NCBI GenBank assembly: GCA_005885035.1 | Contig: VAXZ01000004.1 | Span: forward strand, 1-36,237 | Direction of reading: 5' to 3' | DNA: 36,237 nucleotides | Source: Actinomycetota bacterium | GTDB taxonomy: Bacteria > Actinomycetota > UBA4738 > HRBIN12 | Shown here: one piece after another, positions 31,284-36,237 of the stretch | Numbering within the stretch: position 1 is the first letter of the stretch | Layout: each line of letters opens with the position of its first letter | Translations under genes and position numbers: made by a program | The notes under the pieces: generated by a model | Database searches by the model: none | The model's input: the letters and a program-made list of their open reading frames with translations, nothing else | Told to the model about the DNA's origin: nothing

Positions 31284-31892
31284 TCAGGGCTGAACGATCC
31301 GGCGCACGAGGAGCTCGAGGCTTCCCATCAGCCATACCGCGCCCGCGATCGGCGCCGTCACGAACACCAGTCGCTGCCAACGGATCAGCGTGAGGGCCAC
31401 CACGGCGCCCGCGATGTCAGCCAAGTCCTTCATCCATCGCTTGTCGATGACGGGGAAGCGGTCGTTGCTCGCGATGTAGCAGAACCTGAACGCGCTCAGG
31501 TGCTGGCCAGGTGGGCAGCTGAGGCTCGGTAGCGTCATAGCCCCAAGCGCGATCCCGAGCCCGAAGATCACGCTCAGCCCCCAGAGCCACCCTGAGCTGC
31601 CACTCGATTCCACCGGTTGCTGGAGGATGCTGACCGCCAGCCACACCATGAGCGCCACGATCGCTCCGACCAGGACCACCAGCAGACCGCCGAGCGGCGG
31701 AGGTATCGCGCAGTCCCCAGTGCACGCGAAGGCGCGATATGAGAAGACGAGCCAGACGATCCCGCTCGCGACCACACAGCCTGTCGTCGTGAGCCCGGCG
31801 ACCATGCCCGCTGGTGAGATGGGCGTGGGCGGAGGCCACCGTCGGTGGCGTTCACGGCGCGGATGGCGTTCGCCGGGTTCCATCCGCATCAT
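31284..31892 (-). CDS. hypothetical membrane protein, 202 aa, in the tRNA-bounded segment
   Basis: A basic N-terminus (GERHPRRERHRRWPPP), then four or five hydrophobic segments (about residues 30-51, 66-90, 102-121, 154-168, 173-193). Four cysteines stand outside the membrane cores (ACTGDC, SCPPGQ, RFCYIA), two of which may pair. No family recognised. ATG 31892 overlaps the end of the upstream gene on the same strand. Composition is somewhat lower in G+C than in neighbouring core genes. A possible terminator for it on the minus strand is the inverted repeat CGCCTCGC (31232-31239) / GCGAGGCG (31262-31269). Confidence 0.6.
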   Translation of the reverse strand: MMRMEPGERHPRRERHRRWPPPTPISPAGMVAGLTTTGCVVASGIVWLVFSYRAFACTGDCAIPPPLGGLLVVLVGAIVALMVWLAVSILQQPVESSGSSGWLWGLSVIFGLGIALGAMTLPSLSCPPGQHLSAFRFCYIASNDRFPVIDKRWMKDLADIAGAVVALTLIRWQRLVFVTAPIAGAVWLMGSLELLVRRIVQP

Positions 31893-32470
31893 CTACCAGA
31901 GCAGCCCGTTTGGGCTCCCGCTCGCGATCCGGCATCGACTCGCCTCCCTCGTCGATCTGCGATCGGATCAACTGCATCCCGTCGTTCTGGGCCTCGACGA
32001 ACAGCCATGTGGTCCAGTGCATCGGCGGATCCGAGAGCGACAAACGTGGTCATCAGCCAGCGGTGCCAACACATCGTTAGACGATCGGTCCACGTCGCTC
32101 TCCAGACGCAACCCATCCCCTGCGGCCAGCGCTCGACACCCGTTGACGAGACGATGTAGATGCTGACGGGGACTCCTCGTCGATCCAGTCTCGCGTCCGC
32201 CCACAACTCCCGATCGCCGTTCCGCCACCCGGTGAAGATGGCATCCGATGGGAGCGTCACGTCCGTCCTGAACGAGGGGCTCGTTCCGATCAGGCCGTCA
32301 ACATCGCGCGCGTACATGGCGGAAACGCGAACGTGAAGCGTGACGACCAGGAACGGCATCCCTTCCCAGCCACGATGCGTCGCATCCGATACGGTCTCGG
32401 AGACGCTCGACCATACGGGTTGACCTGGACCGTTGGTCTCGACTGGGAGAGGGGCGTGAGGTTGAGCCAC
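31852..32470 (-). pseudogene. hypothetical gene, apparently frameshifted
   Basis: The first part (GTG 32470: GWEGMPFLVVTLHVRV, TLPSDAIFTGWRNGDRELW, STGVERWPQGMGCVWR) reads normally to TDRLTMCWHRWLMTT near 32048. Beyond it that frame becomes Arg/Asp/Ala-rich and ends at 31889, while a neighbouring frame gives plausible sequence (LSDPPMHWTTWLFVEAQNDGMQ, IRSQIDEGGESM) to 31852. One extra T in the TTT near 32043 would join them. It overlaps the membrane-protein gene start. No family recognised; both genes lie between tRNA-Ile and its partial copy. Confidence 0.5.
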
Positions 32471-32594
32471 CGCTTCATGCTTGGACTATCGACGGTCGAG
32501 AGATCGTTTGGAAGGTCCCAGCACCTTCTGAGCAGGCCCTTCCCGGATCGAGCGGGTAGCGGCTACCCTTCGGATGTCCGCGAAGGTCAAGGCG

Positions 32595-32619
32595 GATGGT
32601 CCGAGTCCATCCAGGCCGA
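32595..32619 (+). repeat. partial copy of the tRNA-Ile 3' end (possible att site)
   Basis: 25-nt segment matching tRNA-Ile positions 31123-31147 at 22 of 25 bases; AGTCCATCCAGGCC is identical. Weaker similarity extends upstream (GAAGGTC, and GGCTACCCT shared with the tRNA promoter). The 1.4-kb segment between holds the two hypothetical genes and no recognisable integrase. Confidence 0.7.
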
Positions 32620-32636
32620 CGATGAGGAGGGTTCCC

Positions 32637-32813
32637 TTGGGCGACGACAGCGAAGGAACGGGAAAGAAGAAGAAGGGCTTCTTCCGGAAGCTCCTGAAGT
32701 TCACGGCGATCCTCGCAGCGATCGGAGCTGCGGTCACCTTCTGGAAGCGGAAGCAAGGCAGCGACCTCGACGACGTCGAGTGGCAAGAGCTTCCCCCTCC
32801 CGCCGGCGGGTAG
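32637..32813 (+). CDS. small single-pass membrane protein (DLW-39-like)
   Basis: 58 residues from TTG 32637, which has GAGGAGG 6-7 nt upstream; ATG 32622 lacks a ribosome site. Sequence: basic KKKKGFFRKLLKF, one membrane segment (TAILAAIGAAVTFW), KRKQG, then the acidic DLDDVEWQEL and PPPAGG. This resembles the actinobacterial DLW-39 small proteins found near gyrA and the tRNAs, but without the exact DLW triplet. A palindrome CCCGCCGGCGGG is in its last codons, and a terminator follows. Confidence 0.6.
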   Translation: MGDDSEGTGKKKKGFFRKLLKFTAILAAIGAAVTFWKRKQGSDLDDVEWQELPPPAGG

Positions 32814-32842
32814 CCGGCATCGAAACCCACACCTTCCCTACG

Positions 32843-32869
32843 AAGACCCGCGCCACGGGCGCGGGTCTT
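32843..32869 (+). terminator. perfect 12-bp hairpin terminator
   Basis: AAGACCCGCGCC (32843-32854), loop ACG, exact complement (32858-32869). Lies between the small membrane gene and the GNAT gene; the -10 of the next gene begins 10 nt later. Confidence 0.8.
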
Positions 32870-32878
32870 CCGCGTTGT

Positions 32879-32884
32879 TACGCT
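32879..32884 (+). promoter_or_regulatory. leaderless -10 element of the GNAT gene
   Basis: TACGCT, 7 nt before the ATG at 32892. Confidence 0.55.
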
Positions 32885-32891
32885 CGCCGAC

Positions 32892-33635
32892 ATGACCGAT
32901 GCCTGGGAGCTGGCCCGTGCCGCGGCACGCGGCGCGGGCGTCGAGCTCCGCCCGCTCCCCCGCGTTGATGACGCCGATCTGATCAACGAGGTGGTCCGGG
33001 CGACCTGGGGAGGTCAGCAGGTCGACCGTGAGGTGGTCAGGGCCCTGGCGGCGAGCGGCAACGTGTGCTGGGGCGCGTTCGATGGCTCCGAGCTGATCGG
33101 GTTCGTCCTGGGTTGGGCAGGCGTGGCCGAGGGCGGGCTCCACGTCCACTCGCACATGCTCGCGGCGTTGCCCGACCGGCGTCACCGCGGCGTGGGCTAC
33201 GCGTTGAAGCTCGCGCAGCGGGCACAGGCCCTCGATCAGAACATCCGGGTGGTGCGCTGGACGTTCGACCCGCTGCTCGCGCGCAACGCGTGGCTCAACC
33301 TCGGCAAGCTCGGGGCCGTCGTGGACGGGTTCGTCCGCGACTACTACGGGGCGATGACCGACGACCTCAACGCCGGGGAGCGGAGCGACCGGTTCATGGT
33401 GCGCTGGGATCTTCCCCGCGAACCGGGTCCGCGATCCGTCGCCGGCCCGCGCACAGAGATCCCCATCCCCGTTGATCATCAGGGATTGCGGACGGCCGAT
33501 CCGAACGAGGCGCGTCGGTGGCGCGACGACGTCGCGGCGGCCGTCGAGGAAGCCATGGCGCGTGGTGAGATCGGTGTTGCCTTCGACCGCGAACGTTCGT
33601 GTTACCTCTTCGCGAAGGAAGAGGCGGCGAGGTGA
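32892..33635 (+). CDS. GNAT-fold acyltransferase (COG3375-like)
   Basis: 247 residues. GNAT acyl-CoA-binding core: LIGFVLGWAG, LHVHSHMLAALPDRRHRGVGYALKLAQRAQAL (the Arg-x-x-Gly-x-Gly/Ala CoA loop), IRVVRWTFDPLLARNAWLNLGKLGA, then YYGAMTDDLNAGERSDRFMVRWDL. Homologues of this type often stand beside MenC/N-acylamino acid racemase genes, as here (GTGA overlap). In Geobacillus such a pair was shown to be a succinyl-CoA-dependent D-amino-acid N-succinyltransferase plus racemase. That role is inferred. The first codons form an 11-bp hairpin (32913-32939). Confidence 0.8.
   Translation: MTDAWELARAAARGAGVELRPLPRVDDADLINEVVRATWGGQQVDREVVRALAASGNVCWGAFDGSELIGFVLGWAGVAEGGLHVHSHMLAALPDRRHRGVGYALKLAQRAQALDQNIRVVRWTFDPLLARNAWLNLGKLGAVVDGFVRDYYGAMTDDLNAGERSDRFMVRWDLPREPGPRSVAGPRTEIPIPVDHQGLRTADPNEARRWRDDVAAAVEEAMARGEIGVAFDRERSCYLFAKEEAAR
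32913..32939. repeat. 11-bp hairpin in the first codons of the GNAT gene
   Basis: Arms 32913-32923 and 32929-32939 (one G-U), loop of 5 nt; includes the 14-bp palindrome CGTGCCGCGGCACG (32916-32929) as an alternative fold. Confidence 0.75.
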
Positions 33636-34741
33636 CCCGGATCCGTCGCATCGAGCTCCTGATGGTGGGTCTGCCGCTCGTGCGGCCGTTCCGAACGTCG
33701 TTCGGGGTCGCGGACCGCAAGGAATGCGTCCTCGTTCGGGTGGAGACCGACGCCGCCGAAGGATGGGGCGAATGCGTCGCCGACATCGAGCCCGACTTCA
33801 GTTCCGAATGGAACCAGAGCGTTTGGAGCGCGATCGAAGGGTTCCTCGGCCCCGCCGTGCTCCGCGAGCAGGACGTGTCGGCGGGTTCGCTCCCCGACCT
33901 GTTCGCGTTCGTCCGCGGGAATCCGATGGCGAAGGCGACGCTCGTGAACGCGATCCTCGACGCAGAGCTGCGCGAGCGCGACGAGTCGCTCGCCTCGTAT
34001 CTGGGCGCGGATAAGAAGACCGTCGTGTGCGGCGTGTCGGTTGGGATCACGGAGACCGTCGAGGAGCTACGCGCGCAGGTCGACGACTATCTCGCGGAGA
34101 GCTACCGGCGGATCAAGCTCAAGATCGCGCCCGGCCTGGACGTGGACCGGGTCGCGCCGATCCGAGCCGATCATCCGGACATCCTCCTGTCCGTCGACGC
34201 GAACGCCGCGTACACGCTGGACGATCTCGACGTGTTCCGAGCGCTCGACGATCTCGAGCTGTTGATGATCGAACAGCCCTTGCATCATGAGGACCTCCTC
34301 CAGCACGCCAAGCTCCAGGCACAGATCCGAACGGATCTGTGCCTGGACGAGTCGATCCGGTCGGCGGCCGATGCGGCCGCCGCCCTCGAGCTCGGCGCCT
34401 GTCGGATCGTCAACATCAAGCAGGGCCGCGTCGGGGGGGTGCTCGAAGCGCGCGCGGTGCATGACGTTTGCCTCGGCGCAGGCGTCCCGGTCTGGTGCGG
34501 AGGGATGCTCGAGACGGGGATCGGCCGCGCGACCAACCTCGCGCTCGCTGCGATGCCGGGGTTCACCTTGCCCAACGACACGAGCGCGTCGGCCCGGTAC
34601 TTCCCGGAGGATCTGACCGAGCCGTTCGTGCTCGGGAGCGACGGCACGATGGAGGTTCCAGACGGTCCGGGGATCGGGCTGGTGCCGCTGGCCGATGGGC
34701 TGGCGGCATCTACGCTCCGACGTGAGGTGCTGCAGGCCTAA
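33632..34741 (+). CDS. menC: o-succinylbenzoate synthase / N-acylamino acid racemase (enolase superfamily)
   Basis: 369 residues. The capping domain contains VRPFRTSFGVADRKECVLVRVET and GWGECVADIEP; the barrel has the catalytic KxK (YRRIKLKIAPG), Mg ligands Asp (LLSVDANAAYT), Glu (ELLMIEQPL) and Asp (CLDESI), and the second catalytic lysine (VNIKQGRVGG). It belongs to the MenC/NAAAR branch. No menaquinone genes adjoin, but a GNAT acyltransferase does, so N-succinylamino acid racemase activity (D- to L-amino acid conversion) is as likely as MenC. GTG 33632 overlaps the GNAT stop by 4 nt. It contains a 15-bp hairpin. Confidence 0.88.
   Translation: MTRIRRIELLMVGLPLVRPFRTSFGVADRKECVLVRVETDAAEGWGECVADIEPDFSSEWNQSVWSAIEGFLGPAVLREQDVSAGSLPDLFAFVRGNPMAKATLVNAILDAELRERDESLASYLGADKKTVVCGVSVGITETVEELRAQVDDYLAESYRRIKLKIAPGLDVDRVAPIRADHPDILLSVDANAAYTLDDLDVFRALDDLELLMIEQPLHHEDLLQHAKLQAQIRTDLCLDESIRSAADAAAALELGACRIVNIKQGRVGGVLEARAVHDVCLGAGVPVWCGGMLETGIGRATNLALAAMPGFTLPNDTSASARYFPEDLTEPFVLGSDGTMEVPDGPGIGLVPLADGLAASTLRREVLQA
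34314..34347. repeat. perfect 15-bp hairpin inside menC
   Basis: Arms 34314-34328 and 34333-34347, loop GAAC. Encodes LQAQIRTDLCLD; not alanine-rich, so the palindrome cannot be due to a repetitive amino-acid run. Confidence 0.9.
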
Positions 34742-34747
34742 CCCGAG

Positions 34748-34767
34748 GGTTCCTCGCGGAGGGAACC
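34748..34767 (+). terminator. hairpin terminator after menC
   Basis: GGTTCCTC (34748-34755), loop GCG, GAGGGAACC (34759-34767): 8 bp with one bulged G, starting 6 nt after the menC stop. Confidence 0.6.
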
Positions 34768-34776
34768 GATGGCCGC

Positions 34777-34782
34777 TACGCT
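34777..34782 (+). promoter_or_regulatory. -10 element of the DUF3352 gene
   Basis: TACGCT about 60 nt before GTG 34843; a ribosome site GGAAGGA precedes the start, so this gene has a leader, unlike several others in the window. Confidence 0.4.
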
Positions 34783-34842
34783 TGCCCCGCTGTCGAGCCG
34801 ATACCTCGGCGCGACCGAACCGCGACGGAAGGACAGCGCACC

Positions 34843-36237
34843 GTGAGCGACCAACCCCCCAACGACGACACGGCCGGCCCCCCGGTGGACGCGAAGCCGG
34901 GCGACACCTGGAGCCTGGACCCCCGATCCAGGAGCGGCGATAGCTTCGCTGGTCCTCCGGAGGGCGCCCTGTCGGTCACGGTGGCGGAGGTGACCGAAGG
35001 AGGCGGGGTCGCGCCGCCGCCTGCGCCTCGCCGAGGGCTCAAGGTGGCCGGCGTCGCGCTCGCGGCGGTGCTCGTGTTGGCCGGCGTCGCCGGGGCGGCA
35101 GCCTTCATGCTGCTTCGCGGCAGCAGCGAGGCGATCCTGGGCAAGGTCCCCTCGAGCGCCGATGTCGTCGTGACGGCCAACCTCGACCCGGCCGCCAGCC
35201 AGAAGATGAACCTCCTCCACATCGCGTCCAGGTTCCCCGCCCTCGGCGGCCAGGACCAGATCCGCCAGCAGCTGAACCAGACCCTCGATGGGCTGCTCCG
35301 GGATGTCGGGATGTCGCACGAGGACGTGCAGTGGGTTGGTTCCGAGGTCGGGCTCTACGTCGACGTGAAGAGCACGCAGGAGACGTCGTACGCGATCCTG
35401 ATCGCGACGGATGACCAAAGCGCAGCGGCAGCGTCGCTGCAGAAGTTCCGGGCGGGTCTGGAGAGCCAAGGCGCCACCTTCCACAGCTCCGATCACGACG
35501 GCGCCCAGATCACGGTGTCCGCGACGACCGACCATCCGTCGTTCGCGATCGTCGACGGCGTGGTCGTCCTGGGGTCCGACGAAGGTGCGGTCGCGGCGGT
35601 CATCGACACCGCGCACGGCGGACCGTCGATCGCGGACGACGCGACCTTCCAGCGGGTCACCGGGGCCCTGCCGCAGTCACGGCTCGGTGTCGCCTTCGTC
35701 GACACCGCCCAGCTGCTCGGCACCTTCGGTGACGTCTTGGGTGCGGCCGGGGTCACGACGGGCGTCACGAGCCTTGACGCGCTCGACGGCGTGGGGGTGT
35801 CCCTGTCCGCGGAGTCCAATGGGTTGGCCCTCGACACCGTGATGATGTACGACGACGCGAAGCTCTCCGACGTCCAGCGGCAGACTTTGTCGGCGGCGGA
35901 CCATCCGAACGAGCTGATCGAGCTCGTCCCGGACGACGCGCTGGGTATGTACGCGGTCGAGCACCTCGACGCTGCGATCGCCGATCAGGTCGGCCGTATC
36001 GCCGCGAGCGATCCGCAAGCCGACCAAGAGCTCAAGCGGCTGAGCGTCACGGGTCCAGGCGGTCTGTTGTCCCAGCTGACCGGTGACGTCGCTGCCGCGG
36101 CGAGCCCGGAGCAGGGGACGATCCCGGTCGGGGGCGTGTTGATGGTCGGGACGAACGATCCAGCCGCGACGTCGAAGTGGCTCGACGACACGCTGCAGAC
36201 CCTCCCCCTCGGTGCCACCGCTGCGTCGTGCTCATCC
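34843..36237 (+). CDS. DUF3352 domain-containing membrane-anchored protein (incomplete)
   Basis: 465 codons to the window end without a stop. A disordered, acidic, proline-rich cytoplasmic N-terminus (about 65 residues), one membrane segment (VAGVALAAVLVLAGVAGAAAFML, about residues 67-90), then a long extracytoplasmic region that begins with EAILGKVPSSADVVVTANLDPAASQKMNLL, the usual DUF3352 start, and alternates beta and helix segments (VGSEVGLYVDV, FAIVDGVVVLGSDEGAVAAVIDT, DALGMYAVEHLDA). The lowered use of cysteine and many Asp/Thr fit an exported protein. Function of the family is unknown. GTG 34843 has GGAAGGA upstream. Confidence 0.85.
   Translation, partial: MSDQPPNDDTAGPPVDAKPGDTWSLDPRSRSGDSFAGPPEGALSVTVAEVTEGGGVAPPPAPRRGLKVAGVALAAVLVLAGVAGAAAFMLLRGSSEAILGKVPSSADVVVTANLDPAASQKMNLLHIASRFPALGGQDQIRQQLNQTLDGLLRDVGMSHEDVQWVGSEVGLYVDVKSTQETSYAILIATDDQSAAAASLQKFRAGLESQGATFHSSDHDGAQITVSATTDHPSFAIVDGVVVLGSDEGAVAAVIDTAHGGPSIADDATFQRVTGALPQSRLGVAFVDTAQLLGTFGDVLGAAGVTTGVTSLDALDGVGVSLSAESNGLALDTVMMYDDAKLSDVQRQTLSAADHPNELIELVPDDALGMYAVEHLDAAIADQVGRIAASDPQADQELKRLSVTGPGGLLSQLTGDVAAAASPEQGTIPVGGVLMVGTNDPAATSKWLDDTLQTLPLGATAASCSS

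Noticed and set aside
32290-32478. Minus-strand ORF starting MKRWLNLTPL
   Set aside because: Overlaps the better frame (GTG 32470) and becomes Ser/Arg/Pro-rich; no family.

Overview
The window is a chromosomal origin region of a high-G+C actinobacterium (Actinomycetota). The gene order cca - Nudix - DUF6049 - murJ - ECF sigma/anti-sigma - trxB - trxA - cwlM - parB - parA - rsmG - jag - yidC - yidD - rnpA - rpmH - dnaA - dnaN - recF - dciA(DUF721) - gyrB - gyrA - DUF3566 - tRNA-Ile is the actinobacterial oriC order known from Mycobacterium and Streptomyces. An F420/LLM-type oxidoreductase, GTG/TTG starts and ATGA/GTGA overlaps fit the same group. Nothing in the window fixes the genus; an uncultured, deep lineage is likely because several proteins are unusual and no genus-specific gene is seen.

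Layout. 1-2.5 kb: start of cca (minus), a KGG-repeat stress protein, YbaK-like deacylase, Nudix hydrolase, TauE/SafE permease. 2.5-10.7 kb: cell-envelope and redox block (DUF6049, MurJ, TadE-like protein, sigma factor/anti-sigma, TrxB, TrxA, CwlM-like protein). 10.5-13.9 kb: a small membrane ORF (minus), LLM oxidoreductase, aminotransferase, D-Ala-D-Ala ligase family protein. 13.9-19.4 kb (minus): the rpmH-rnpA-yidD-yidC-jag-rsmG-parA-parB operon, with a perfect parS site inside the first codons of rsmG. 19.4-28.2 kb (plus): DnaA boxes, dnaA, oriC, dnaN-recF, dciA, gyrB, gyrA. 28.2-30.1 kb (minus): MFS transporter, small membrane protein, a zinc-motif protein with two DUF3072-like repeats. 30.2-31.1 kb: two membrane proteins and tRNA-Ile(GAT). 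31.15-32.6 kb: a small segment bounded by the tRNA and a copy of the tRNA 3' end. 32.6-36.2 kb: small membrane protein, GNAT + MenC/N-acylamino-acid-racemase pair, and a truncated DUF3352 protein.

Three conserved genes are damaged as written. dnaA lacks about 24 codons including most of the Walker A loop and is frameshifted. dnaN and recF are joined into one ORF with the DnaN C-terminus and RecF N-terminus missing. The MFS gene lacks about one transmembrane segment and is frameshifted. Because dnaA and dnaN are essential, short assembly deletions are the first explanation. Independently, the window contains many long perfect inverted repeats with 3-5 nt loops inside coding sequence (up to 20 bp stems), a three-copy 35-bp tandem repeat at the anti-sigma stop codon, and a recurrent arrangement of a -10 hexamer 6-7 nt before the start codon that indicates leaderless transcripts. 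GyrA has a very unusual QRDR sequence.
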